The notes beneath the pieces were generated by a model, which saw nothing but the letters and a program-made list of their open reading frames with translations, searched no databases and was not told where the DNA came from. From positions 62,001 to 126,000 of the forward strand of contig JAEHOE010000152.1 in assembly GCA_016858145.1 (NCBI GenBank): a stretch of DNA of 64,000 nt. The letters are read 5' to 3'. Shown here one piece after another: positions 1-11,424 of this stretch; position 1 is the first letter of the stretch, and each line of letters starts with the position of its first letter. The translations under genes and the position numbers were made by a program. Source of the DNA: Edaphochlamys debaryana. Lineage: Eukaryota; Chlorophyta; Chlorophyceae; Chlamydomonadales.

Positions 1-248
1 TTGAGGCCGCCACAACATAAGATATACAGGTATACAGTTACATTCGCGAGGACCCAACCCGCACGCTCCGTTAGGGCCAAAGTTGAGGTCACGCAAGCGC
101 AAGAGAGCTACCCCGAGCTAGGGATTGCAGACCCTCCGTGCCTGCGAGGCCTCCACTGGTGACGGCTTGGGCAGTCCCGCACACCGCCCTGGCTTACTGG
201 TACTCGGCCCCCACGTTCATCGCCCTCCTCCACGCCTCTGACCCGCAG

Positions 249-1589
249 ACCGCGGCGCCGGCGGCCAGCAGCCCGAGGAACTGGGCGGGCGCTGCGTGGA
301 GTGCATGGAGGTGGGGGGGGGTCGTGCGAGGGGAGGCTGCAGTAGTGCAGCGCTTTGCCGCGGCCCCGAACCCCCTCCTCGCCCTCAACGCCCTTCCTCC
401 CATGCCACCATTCCACCCTACCAGGCTACCACCCTGCTTGCACTGCCCCTCCCCCCCTCATCCCCCCCAGGATGAGGACTGCTCCAAGGGCTACTTCTGT
501 CAGCGCGCCTACCTGGACCGGCCCCACACCTGCATCGTGGGTCGGGGTCGGGGGGGGGGGGGGGCAAAGGCGGAGAAGAAGGGGTCATGGCACTGCATGT
601 GTGAAGCACCCTATCCCGGCAGGGGTAGGCAGCCGCGGCGGGTTGGCAGTGATGCGTGCTCTTGGACACGGGCTGCGTGCCCGGCTGATTTTCATCTCGT
701 CAACGCTCCCATGCCCCTGGGCCGGTGTCCCGGTCACTGCGGCACGGGTGCGTTGACGAAATAAAGATTAACCGGGCAGCCGCGAGCCTACCCGCAGAAT
801 CCTATGAAGGGACGCGGGGTAGCGGGGTGCTGCTCAAGAGCTGACATGGTTGCCTACAATGCCCTGCCCCTGTCTCTGTGCCTACGTACGAGCTTAGCCG
901 CAAAACCCTATGGCTGGTGTGGTTGCCTTGCACTCAAGAGCTGGTGTTGTTGCCTTGCACAGTTGCACCTACTGCCCTGCCTCTTCCCCTGTGTCGTCCC
1001 TGTTCCTGTGTCAACCCTCTCTCCCCCGCCACTTCACCGGCTCCCCGCCCAGGAGCTGGGCGACAAGTGCTCCTCCTTCAACGACTGCGGCAGCAACGAG
1101 TACTGCGAGCAGAGCAGCGGCCGGTGAGTGGGGGCGCTGGCGGAACCGTCGGGGGCTTGTGGGAGAGCTGTGGGGCGGGGAGGAGGCTAGGCCGTGTGAA
1201 GCAATGGATGGAGCAAATGGCACGTGTGCCGGTGGGCGGGCAAGGGGGGCGGTTTCGACTTCGGCAGCCTGGATGGAGACTCCGGGAGCAGGAGCCTGGG
1301 GACTTGGGGAGGGCGGGTTCGGGGACGCCGCTGGGAAGTCGTCGGGGCTTTGTGGGAGAGCTGTGGGGGTGGAGGTTGGGAGGTTGGGCTCGTTGTACAG
1401 GCCGGTGGAGCAAGTGGCAGGTGTGCATGTCTCGTACAAGCTTAAAGGAATCGTGCCTCATGCGTCTCACGTACCTCCCGCCCCCCTCCCCGCCTTCCCC
1501 CTCCGTCCCCCAGGTGCCGGCCGTTCCAGGTGGCCGACGTGCTGCAGGCCCTGCTGGGGGCAAACCGTGATGCCGCCGCTGTGGCGTGA
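249..1589 (+). CDS. Small cysteine-rich protein, 5' end unresolved
   Basis: Four exons join in phase: 249-310, 471-536, 1053-1123 and 1514-1589 (TGA), each bounded by CAG and GT. The peptide has closely spaced cysteines: RCVECMEDEDCSKGYFC, then CSSFNDCGSNEYC, then CRPF. It ends in a short helix-like tail (VADVLQALLGANRD). The CxxC and CxxxxxCxxxxxC spacing suggests a disulfide-rich fold, usually secreted or lumenal. No signal peptide can be assigned because the first exon is upstream of 249 or outside the window. The joined part codes for about 91 residues. I do not recognise a named family; small EGF-like or knottin-like secreted proteins are the closest analogy. The exon structure is well supported and the function is unknown. 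Confidence 0.6.
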
Positions 1590-2721
1590 GCCTGCATGGG
1601 CGTGAGCGTCGAAGTGAGGCGAACGGTGGTGAGGGTCCGGATATGGGTTAGGACGCAAGTTGCTGATGGTAGGTGTTGCTGATGGGAGAGGAAGTTGCAT
1701 TACAGGACTAGAGTTGTGGGTTGGCGTGTTGGAGGAGACGGGACTGGTGTGGCCATCAAGAGCACCGCGATGCGTGCAGGGTCCGCGACAGCTGGCGATG
1801 CTCATGGGGTTTGTGGCCATGTAATACCGTCGGCTTGTTACAAGCTCCGGTCCGCTTCACGACAGTCAACAGCGGCACGCAGCCTACATGTCACCTGCAA
1901 CCCGCCTCAACTCCTTTAGCAGAATACAGCCAAGGGCCAGATGTCTGCCCCTCCTTGGTCAAGCGCGCAACATCTTCTTCAACAGTCATTAGCCGAGAAT
2001 ATTCCATATGAGTTGGACTCCTTCAGCTGGCCTGAACCCAACACAAGCCCGCAGCGCACCCGGCCACTGCAGGCGCCCCCAAGCAATCAGTACCCCCTAG
2101 CTAGCGATAGGCCCGCCGCCCCCCCGCAAGCACCTAACCTAGACCTCGCCGCTACCGCAGCCAACGCGTTCCCGAACGTACAGTTTGCAGCACAAATGCG
2201 CTTGCTTTATTGACGACCCATTAGGCGACACATAAAGTGCCACCTGGCGTCACCCGAGATCAAGGATCCTGGGCGAGCCAAAACTGGGGCCAGCCCGCTT
2301 TTGCGGCTGGCCGGCCGCCCGCCCCCTCAGTGAGGCAACAGCGGCCGTGCCACGCCTCCATGAACAACCCAGCACGATGCAGTGCACAATTTAAAGGACA
2401 ACACGAGCTCTTCCACAACAAGTGATCAAGTACAACGGCCCGGCCATGCAGGCTCAGCTCCCGGCAAGGCTCCCTTGGGCGCGAGCCTTGCGGCACAACG
2501 GCACGCGACTGCCCCTTACGATTCCCCCGCGTACGTATGCATCAACGGTGCACCCTGGCGCGGATCTCCACGCGGCGGCAACAAAACTTGCACCCACTAT
2601 TGGCCTTGAGTCCAGGCCGCGTCAGCACGGGCTCGAGCCGCGCATTACCCCATCTGGGCCGCAGCCGATTCGTCCAGGTTCTTCACGTCGCTGGTGAACA
2701 CGAGGTTCCACGGTCCGCCGG
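1590..2721. other. Intergenic, no gene seen
   Basis: About 1.1 kb lies between the cysteine-rich gene and the next minus-strand gene. Short ORFs occur on both strands, but none has plausible splice sites, family motifs or repeat structure. It probably holds the 3' UTRs of two convergent genes. Confidence 0.4.
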
Positions 2722-4158
2722 TCAAGATAAGTCTGGCTTGCGGAGCGCACCGAGGCACAGACCCCGCCCAGCCCCAGGCACAACCCGCTCCCTCCGCCCA
2801 GGTCCCCACGCGCCGCCCTGACCAAGCAGGGTCCTAAGCCAGCGCCGTTGGGCCCGATACCCACTGGCGGCCCCAGCTTCCTCGGCCTCGGCTCCCGGCC
2901 GTCCCCGCTCCAGCAGCTCATCATGCCGCTGCTCCGCTTCCCCCTCAGTCAAGCCCTTTGGCCGGGCTGCCCCACAGGTCCCGGCTGCGGTTCTTGGAGA
3001 GACTGGGCTGGTCCTGCCCCCGCCGCGGCTGAGGGCGGGGTGCATCGCCCGGGCGCCGAACCGCCGGCTTCGGTGTCCCCTCGGTGCAGGACCGCAGGGC
3101 AGGCAGGGACTGGTGCCGTCTGCTGATCCGCAGCCGAGCGTGTGCGGTCGGCCCCCCGCTGGGGGTTCCCGGGGGGGCCGGGGGCGCCGGCAGGAGCGGC
3201 CGGCAGCGCGGCCGGCACTGACCTCGCCAGCGGCGGCGCCCCAGCGGAGGCGCTGCCGGTGAGCGCTGCAACGGTGGAGGCGGCGGGGTTGCTGGGGGGC
3301 GGGGTGGGGCCGCTGCACAGCACGGACCCCGATGCAGAGCCCCCCGAGCCGGGCGAGGCAGGGCTGCCTCGGTTGATGAATGCCCTGGTGGAGGAAACGG
3401 GTGAGTGTAACCGCCAGGAGGCTGCTAAGTGCCAGTCCCAGGACTCAAGCCCGAGCCACGACCCAACCCCGTTCACCCCCATGACGCCCTTCCCGGGCCC
3501 CCCCTGCCCGAGACCCCACGCCGAGACCCCCCTGTGCCCGCGCACTGCTCCCCCCGCGCGTCCCCCACCTCGCCACTCGCGGCGCCAGTTTGCGGATGAC
3601 GTTGTTTCGGAAGGCGGTGAGGGCACGCACATTGGAGGCCGCCCCCCGGGGCGGCGCTGCGGCGCCCATGAGCACCAGGTAGGTAGCGGCGTCGGCGACT
3701 GTGGCAGCGGTGTGGCGGTGCGGAAAGAGTTGGATTAGCGGCGCAGGCTAGGTCAGGAAGCAGCGGACCTCAAGAAGCAGCGGACCTCAAGCCATTCCCT
3801 TGAGCCACGTGGAGGCGGTCCTCATGCGAGCAGCAACCTCCCGTCAGGCCGCCTGCCCCCTGCCCCCGCCCCACGCCCGGCCTGCCCCCGCGGCTCTCAC
3901 CCCCGGCCTCCACGTCCTCCTCGGCCATGTACGTGAACGTCTTCCAGGCAATGAGCACCTCTATGGACATATCGCCCCAGCTGGAGGCGCTGAAGTCGAT
4001 GAAGGGCAGCTTGGGCTCCGGCTCGGCTGGCTCCGAATCCCAGTCGATGCCGACCGACTCGTCGCCCGCCGCCTCGACCTTTGCAGCGTCATAGCTGGCC
4101 AGGGGCTCGATGTGAAGCAGGTCGGGCGGATCTATCGTCCACGAGCTTTCACAGCGGG
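2722..4158 (-). CDS. Acidic protein of unknown function (termini uncertain)
   Basis: Three exons join in phase on the minus strand: 4158-3901, 3698-3569 and 3384-3223. They encode an acidic stretch around VGIDWDSEPAEPEPKLPFID, then GDMSIEVLIAWKTFTYMAEE, then a helix-rich basic segment (NVRALTAFRNNVIRKLAPRV) and a Gly/Ser/Pro-rich tail. A fourth exon starting at 3013 fits the phase and runs to a stop at 2722. An alternative reading of the same exon stops at 2945 but does not fit the phase. The start was not found; coding-like sequence continues upstream to about 4446 without a convincing ATG. The IDWD motif made me consider the UFMylation receptor C53/CDK5RAP3, but the flanks do not match. No family is recognised. 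Confidence 0.45.
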
Positions 4159-5109
4159 CTGCAGGCCCTGCCCGGCGCGCCGGGGCCGGGGATGCCGGGG
4201 CTGGGCATGCCGGGGTCGGGCGGGCTGGGGCTGGAGCCGAGCGTGCCGGAGCGGCACATCGGCAGGTCGCGCCCAATCGCAGCTCCGTAAGCTGCGCCCG
4301 ACTGCTCCCCAAGCATACGGGTCGCATTGCGGGCGACCGCGGTGCCACCGAGCGCTCCGGCGTAAGGAGTGCTCGCAGGCCAAGGCCGAGCGTCGGCGCG
4401 CCAGGCCAGTTGGCCTCCAAGTGCTGCGTTTCTGGTAGAGCGTCACAGTATGTATTGCGACAGAGTACGCAGCAGTTGGGAGGGGGTACTTGCAGCGGGA
4501 CTGGTCGCTGTCGGCAACGGCTGCTGTGCGACTGTGCCTCTACGGCCTACGGTTGTCTAGTGGCTAGGCAATGTGGGGTCGCATTTACTGTATAGAACGG
4601 GAGCTCGCTCGGCCCGATCGCTTGCAGCTCCGCCATGCCGAAAGCGAGCGCCTGCATGCGGGTGTTCACGTGCTGATGCAGTCGGTGCTGCAGGCCGGAC
4701 TGACAAGCAGCGGTGCGGGAAGCGGCTGCCCTGCGCGGGTCCGCGGGTCAGCACGCAAAAGCAGACCGCCACGCTTTGCAGCCCCTGCTCTCCGTCTCGC
4801 TCCGAACCTCCCCCCCCCCTCATCAACGGTACCCTGCCTCCTGCCTCCCTTTCCCGCTTTAGGGGCACCCCTCTGACCCCGACCCCCTGCCCCGACCGCC
4901 GTCGGGCCCGTCGCCAACCTTCATGTGGGCACCGACCAGCGTCAAGCCTTTTGACCCTTGATGAGCAACACATACGCCCTTGCAGTCAGCCATCGCCACC
5001 AGCCACGCCCCCGCGCGGACCTCCTCGCTCTCCAGGCTCACCCGAAACAAGGGTTTAAAGCAGGGGGTGCCAGGCAAGCGAGGGTGTCTGCGACCCGCTT
5101 TGGGGCCAC
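4159..5109. other. Intergenic or unresolved 5' exons
   Basis: This gap holds the promoter side and possible first exon of the acidic-protein gene (a Pro/Gly-rich stretch reads to about 4446) and the 3' flank of the tail-anchored gene ending at 5110. I see no other gene. Confidence 0.35.
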
Positions 5110-6926
5110 TCAAGAGAACAGCCACCCCGCCACCTTCATCACGAACACGACCCACCCCACCCCCGCGAAACAATAGATCAAGATCTCCTTAGCCGCCTCC
5201 GCCTCGGTCTCAGGGGCCTTGCCAGGCTCGGCTCCGTCCTCTTCCTCCTCCTGCGCCGGCGCCTGCGGGGGCCCCCCGCATGGGGCGGGTGCCGGGGAGC
5301 ACGGCTTCAGCGGACTGCAGCTCGCAGTGACGCGCCTTTCCCTTGGCCTCGACCCCCACACCAGCCACGTTGGTCGGTAGGCCGCCCGCATCCTCCCATG
5401 CCTGACCCCCTGCACCGGTCGGCCATCACGCAGGGAGGCACAGGGCCGCACCCATGCCCCGGTCCCGGCGGGGCCCACGTCACCCTGGCCCCTGCTTGCC
5501 TGGGGCTTGGCGAGCTCCAGCCCATCAATCAGCACCTGCCAAAGGGGCCGGGGCGAGGGTTTGGGGGGAAGGTGGATGGGGTCAGTCAGGAGCGACGCTT
5601 GGGGGGCTACGGGCGGGCGGGGGAGGACGGAAGGAGCGCCTTGATTCCTAACCCAGTCACGGACCCGCCGACACGGAGCGCGGAAAGCCGGTACTGGTAA
5701 CAGGGAATCCCCGGTACCCGGGACCTACTCCTGGCCGGCTCCTCTATCTCCTCCCAAGCACCCCGCCGGCTCGCACCTTGCTACAGTGCCTCTCCGCCTG
5801 CTGGACGGTGCGCAGAAAGGCGAGCAGCTGGGCCCGCTCCTGTGGGGTGCTCACGGGCGGGGAGCGCTGCGTTACGGAGAGCTGGGGTTGGGGATCGGCG
5901 CCGCAGGGCGGGTGCTCGGGCGGGACGCCACGGCCGATCTCGGCGAGGGCCGAGGCGGCTAGCGTACATACTGTACCAATCTAGGCCGCCCTTTATTTGC
6001 CACACGCGCACCTGCTTGTAGCGCTCCAGATCCTGCTCCAGCCCCTACGGAGGGTGGCGGCGGCAGGGAGCGGGCTTGGCTCAAACCACGGGGCAGGGCA
6101 CAGGCATGTTTGCGGGCCCCACTCCCTCCGAGCCGGCGGCCTGTCCCCACCTGCGCCCGCGCCTCCGCTCGCTGAAGCATCTGGCGGCACGCCGCCAGCT
6201 CCGCCTTGACCTGGGGAGCGGTGGGGGGGGGGCAGCGTAGGTGGTGAAACAAGTGCACTGCGCAGGGGCGCTGCCTCCTAGCTTCGTAAGTCAAGGACGC
6301 AGGGTGCAGAGAGGACGCCGCACACTGCTCGATGTGTGAGGCTGTGCACCGGGAGCCCAGCAGCCTGGCCGGGCAACAGAGTGCAAGAGACCAGCTCCGT
6401 TGGATGGGGAGCAACTGCCCCCGATCCCCGCAGGCAGCCTCGCGGACGCACACCACCTGCGCCCCCGCCCCCGTTGCACCCACCTCCACCGCAGATGCCG
6501 GCTTCGGCTCCTGCTGCAGCGCCCGGGCGCCCCGGGTGCGGGGAGGGGCGGGCGTGTATAGCGTGTGAGCAAGGTGAGGCTAGGGACGGGCTGACCGGGG
6601 CACCGGTGGGGCCGAGGGAGCTGAGGACGACTCCTGGGGTACCTCTCAGCCCACGACACCCCCCTTCCTGCTACGCGGCGCATGCTCAAGACCACTCACC
6701 ACCACGTCCACCCGGACTGCTCCTGCGCTTGGTCCCCCGAGCGCAGCCATGAACCTGATGCCCAGCGGCCTGCGAAGGGAGGGCTCTCTGACAGGATGGC
6801 AGCAACAGGCGGCCGCAGCAGCCAGAGGCCCCCGGCAGAAGCTGTGCCGCCCGGGAACGCCGAAGAAGCGACGTCCTACCTTTCTACCTCCCGGTAGACC
6901 TGGGGCTCGCATCCTGCTTGCAGCTG
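5110..6926 (-). CDS. Tail-anchored coiled-coil protein, short paralogue (5' end unresolved)
   Basis: Eight exons are seen: about 6926-6880, 6769-6700, 6513-6484, 6210-6151, 6044-6012, 5839-5777, 5535-5500 and about 5262-5110. The peptides include VKAELAACRQMLQRAEARAQ, GLEQDLERYKQ, ERAQLLAFLRTVQQAERHC and VLIDGLELAKPQ, all coiled-coil-like. The C-terminus is a Glu-rich linker followed by one hydrophobic helix (ILIYCFAGVGWVVFVMKVA) and four residues, the layout of a tail-anchored membrane protein. Exons 4 to 7 have lengths 60, 33, 63 and 36 nt, identical to the cassette in the neighbour at 8.0-11.4 kb, so the two genes are tandem duplicates. The donor at 5499 reads GC, whereas the paralogous exon has GT. 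No start codon was found in the first exon, so the copy is either 5' truncated or has an undetected exon upstream. Function and target membrane are unknown. Confidence 0.6.
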
Positions 6927-7999
6927 CACATCACATGGGGAAACCGACAGGCGTGTGAAGGCGTGTGAGCCGGCGGGGAGGTGCTAACTGCGCCACGCGT
7001 GCCATGCACATATCTAGCCGAGCCTGGCCGTGAGGACGAGGTCCGGTGCGTTGCGTCGCGAGCGAACTCGCGACGCGCAAAACCGACCTGACGCAGCATC
7101 GCGTGCCCAAAGCGTCTGACAAACATGTTGTTGCTGGCGCAGCTGTGCACTGAGTGCTGTAACACAGCAGCTGCGGGCGGTGGAGCACAACGCGTGGGAG
7201 AGCACGCGCTACGTCGAGAGGGGTTTGGCTTGCGCACCGTACACGTTAGCGTGTATACGCCTAGCTCTATAGAGCTGATTGCAGTAGGGACAAGTCCGGA
7301 GGATGGGTTTTAGCTGAGGTTGCCGCGAGGGAAGTCGCGCCCGCCAGGCCCAGCGCCGAGGCCCAGCCGATCGCTGCCGCGCACGACCGCACCGGACTTG
7401 GCGTGGTTCTCCCCACAGCCCATCGACCACCACCGTAGTCTGCTACACCGGATTGCAACATGCAAGCGCACATCCGTCGGCAGGGTCCTGCCCTCAGACT
7501 GTCTGTCGTCTGCCCCTTGCCGAGCGCATCGGACAGCGACACACCTCTCCGCCCTCAGCGCTTTGCAGCCAGCCTTTGTCACCTGCCACGCTTCTGTGCT
7601 TCGGGCGTTCCCACCCTTCCCCTCAATACACAGCACCATGCCTCCACTCCCCGCCCACCAGAGCCACCGCCGCAAAGCCGTCGGCCCCCACGCCCCACCC
7701 AGCTCCTGGCCCAAACCCCATCTTACCATTAGTCACCTCGATCTCCTTGCCTTTTCACCCTGACCGGCTCAACAGTGAACATGACACAGCACAAGTATTG
7801 CTCCAGGCCTCACTTAATGATTCCTACGCTGGCCTGATCCTACCAGACTCCCTTGACCTCGAGCACTTGCCACCCTCACACCTGCTTTAGGCTTCCCGGC
7901 CTGCAAGCGGAAGGCCCGGACAGCCAGCGTCCGCCATCACCTATCCCCCAGCAAGCCAGCATTTCCCATGGGCACCTCCCGCTGCAGAACCACGCTCAC
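6927..7999. other. Spacer between the tandem paralogues
   Basis: This is about 1.1 kb between the end of the long tail-anchored gene and the first recognised exon of the short one. It should contain the short gene's promoter and any missing first exon. No convincing coding exon is visible. Confidence 0.35.
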
Positions 8000-10900
8000 T
8001 CACAGGCCCAGCCAGTTCGCCAAGCCCAGGCCCAGGCCCAGGCCCAGCCCCGCCACCGCGCACCCCAGCCACAGAACCGCACCCGCAGGGCGGGCAGAGG
8101 GCTTGCCAGCGGCGGCCGAGGCGCCCGGCTGTGCGCCCAACAGGTGGGGCGCGGCCGCGTCCTCTGCCAGCGCCTGCAGGGGCCATAAGCAGGGGGTGCG
8201 TGCCTTGGTGGATCGAGCGTGGAAAGAGCGTGGAGAGTGCAAGCTGAGAGCTGGGTTACTGCTAGTGCAGGCTTGTGTGCCCGGCTGCTGGCACCTGGCA
8301 CCGAGCCGTGCACGCTGCTCGAGCTTGCGTCGGCCATGGCTCGGACCCGCAGTGCCTCCCGCCCCACCTGCGACTGCCGGCCCTGCGCCCGCCTCAGCTG
8401 CTGCCGGTAGCGGTCCAGGCGGGAGTCGTGCTGGGGGAGGGGGGAAAGGGATTGGGGCCGGGAGGGGACAAGCACCACACACACATCGTCTTCACGAACT
8501 GCCTCTGGCCCCCATCCTGTCTACCCACCCACCCCGGTGCCCCCCGCCCACCTCCCGCGCCTGCGCCATGAGGAAGGCGTTGTCCCGCTCCGCCGCCTCC
8601 GCCCGCTGCACCTGCGCCGCCAGGGCTCGCTCCGCCTCCTCCGCCCGCGCCGCCTGCGCCGCCAGGGCTCGCTCCGCCCCCTCCGCCCGCGCCGCCTGCG
8701 CCGCCGCCTCCCGCCCCCGCCCCCGCCCCGCGGCCCGCACCAGCAGGTCATCCGCCACCGCCCGGGCCGCCGCCTGGCCGGCAGCCAGCCTGCGGGGGGG
8801 GGGGGGAGGGGCATACACGCATGCGGAGAGGGTGGGGTTGGGGTGCTGGGGGGGGGCCGTGTCTAATCCAGGGCTCATGCTTGCCAGCAGGCCGACTAGG
8901 GTTGAGGCTAGGGCTGAGCCTGGCGGGGAGGTTACTGAGTACTGGGAGCTACCCTCCCTCTCCCACCGCTGGTTCTCCCGCTGCAGCGCCTCGGCGGCCG
9001 CCTGCCGGGCCTCCGCCGCCGCCATGGCCTGGGGGCGAGCGGGGGCGGCAGCGGGGGACAGGGTGCTGTGAGTTATGGCTCCAGCTAGCCGACAGCTGTG
9101 CCTCAGCGGGAGCGCAGAGAGAGGAGGCCTCCCCCTCCGCCCCCCACCCTCGCCCCGTATCCCAAAGGGAGCCGGAGGTCCGCACCTCACGGCACAGCTC
9201 CAAGGCCCGCTGGGGTAGCGAGGGGGGCCAGGGCCGGGGGAGAAGAGGGGCAGGGTTGGAGACCGTGAGGCTCTCTTGTGAGGCGCCGAGCGGCATGCAA
9301 GCAAGTCAGGTGCAGCCGAGCGAGGGCGGGCTCGCTGTGTTACCTCGAGCTTCACAGCGTCCGCCGATGGGTCAGGAGCCTGCAAAGGGGGCAAGAAGAC
9401 ACCGGCTTGGGTAAAGGGGGGGCCGGCGGTGGGAACACGCTCGACGCTAGCACACGTTGCTCTGCCCTCCTATGCCATGCTGGGCTGTACATGTAGGCCT
9501 GACCTGGGCTGAGCGGCCGGCGAGGGCCTTGTGGCTGCGCAGGAAGGCCATCAACTGGGCCTTGTCCTGGGGAGCGTGGGGAAGGGCATGCAGGGGTTGC
9601 GCGAGGGCCAGGCACCGAAGCCAGACACGCTCTGGACCTCGAACACGAGATCGCGCCGGCCCTCCCAAGCTATCCCCGGCTCACCCGCTTGGCGCCTGCC
9701 AGCTGCCTCTCCAGCTCCTGCACGGTCGGGTCGACGCAGTCAACGATGGCGGGCAACAAGGTAGGTGTATGTTGTGGCGTGAGCGCAGCCCAGCATGGGC
9801 ATCGCGTGTGGGGTCTAGTCGGGTCCCTTGGCAGCGCGCGCTCTGGTGCCGTACCTGGCTGCGGCTCTCCGCCTGCAGCTGCAGGCACAGCGCCTCGTTG
9901 CGCTGCGCCGCGATCTGCGCTCGGGGTGGGGCCGGGCGGGGACACGTGCTCGGGCGCATGCACACCGTTGCAGACTACGGCGCCCATGGTGCAGGCAACC
10001 GCACACAGGGCCTCCCACACACACACATACACAGCGAGCAGCCCTTCACGCACATACGCTCCCCAATCCTGTCCCTTGCTTACCTTGGCTTTGGCGAGCT
10101 CCAACTCCTCAATCAGGAACTGCAGAAGAGGGGTGGAGGTTTGGGGGGAGGAGGGGAGGTTGAGGTGTGTCCAGAGCAAACGCTTCAGGCGCTACGTACC
10201 GCATGGGCATGGGCATGGGCGGGTGGGGGCTCTCCACGATCCGCACCCGGTGGCTCCCCATGGCTACTGGTACTGCATGCTCCTGCTTACCCAACCCTCA
10301 AGCCCGCACCTGGCTGAATTGCCGGTCGGCCTTCTGGCCTGTGCATAGGAAGGCGAACAGCCGGGCCTTCTCCTGTCGGGTGCCGCGGGACGGGCGGGGC
10401 GGGTGGTGACTGGTGAGCAGTGCCGAGTCAGGGCAGTCCCGACGGGTCTCAGCCACCCAGCACCCCGGAGCAGGGACAGGCGCACCTTGCTCGCGCGCTC
10501 GAGATCCTGTTCCAGCTCCTGCGGAGGGGGACAGCAGGCACGGAGCAAGCTTTGCCATGTGGGTGGACATGGGTGCAGCTAGGGGCCCGCTCCCTCCTAA
10601 GCCCTCCAAGCCCGCAGGCCCCTAGTCACCTGCGCCCGCGCCTCCGCTCGCTCCAGCAGCTGACGGCACGTCTCCAGCTCCGCCTTGACCTGGGGAGCGG
10701 TGGGGGTGGGTGGGTTGTGGACAGGCAACTGAAGGGTGCAACGAGGATGCACTGCGTGCTACGGTGCCTTATAGCCTCCGTAGCGGCGCCCGCGCACCCT
10801 CGGTCCGTCACCCGAGGTAGGAACTGCTACCTTGGCTTGGACAACAGTCGGCCTGCGGCCCCGCCTGCCTCCAGACGGTAACCGCTCTGCTCGCAACCCC

Positions 10901-11424
10901 GCGCCCTCGCGCCCACCTCGTCGGCAGCGGCCGGCGGCTCCGGCTGCGGCTCCCGCTGCAGCGCCGCCCCCGGCCCCTGCTCGGTCTCCACCCCTGCCAG
11001 GCGCAGGGTCCCAGCCTGTTGGTCCATCTGAGGCAAGCAGCACACACCACACCATTGCAGGAGGGGGCCGGAGGGGGCTGAGGGTAGGTGACACCGGTTC
11101 CCTCGAGTCTCATGCACCCCCGTGTATCGGTAACCCCTGCGGCCCCACTCTAGCCGCCATTGCCCAAGGCCCACCCAGGTCCCACCGCCAGATCTGTTTC
11201 TGCGTCTTGTATGCTGATCATGGCCACGCCCTTGGAGCGCAGCGGCCTGCTGAGGGGAGGAGGAGGCGACAATCAAGAACAGTGAGCAGGCTCCACCAGG
11301 CACCAAACCAGCTGCCTTTGTCCTGACGGGTGGTGCACCGTTCCACCATCCACCTTTGTGCTTCACGGTAGGGCTTGCCCTCGCATGCCGTCCGCAGCTG
11401 CTCCTTTCCCAGGTTGGTGTCCAT
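8000..11424 (-). CDS. Tail-anchored coiled-coil protein, long paralogue
   Basis: Sixteen exons join from ATG 11424 to TGA 8000: 11424-11354, 11246-11186, 11027-10917, 10689-10630, 10518-10486, 10372-10310, 10119-10084, 9914-9855, 9717-9685, 9566-9504, 9379-9344, 9209-9186, 9028-8967, 8789-8552, 8430-8368 and 8173-8000. They total 1188 nt, a clean 395-residue frame. The protein is almost all coiled coil. Exons 4-7 and 8-11 repeat the length series 60-33-63-36 nt, a 64-residue cassette used twice. Exon 14 adds a 14-residue Ala/Glu/Arg repeat. The end is one hydrophobic helix made largely of Leu-Gly pairs (LGLGLGLGLANWLGL), a tail-anchor layout. Such proteins often act as tethers or scaffolds on ER, Golgi or organelle membranes; that role is inference only. 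The tandem downstream gene is its shorter paralogue. Confidence 0.7.
8022..8046. repeat. Hexanucleotide repeat inside the transmembrane exon
   Basis: Four tandem copies of a GGCCCA-type unit encode the alternating Leu-Gly residues of the C-terminal membrane helix on the minus strand. Confidence 0.85.
8611..8700. repeat. 42-bp tandem repeat in a coiled-coil exon
   Basis: Units start at 8611, 8653 and (partial) 8695. They encode a 14-residue Ala-rich heptad pair (AAQAARAEEAERAL and variants) on the minus strand, so the repeat extends the coil by exactly two heptads per unit. Confidence 0.85.

Noticed and set aside
3901..4158. C53/CDK5RAP3 (UFMylation receptor) identity
   Set aside because: Only the IDWD motif is shared. 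The surrounding helices and C-terminal domain of C53 are absent.
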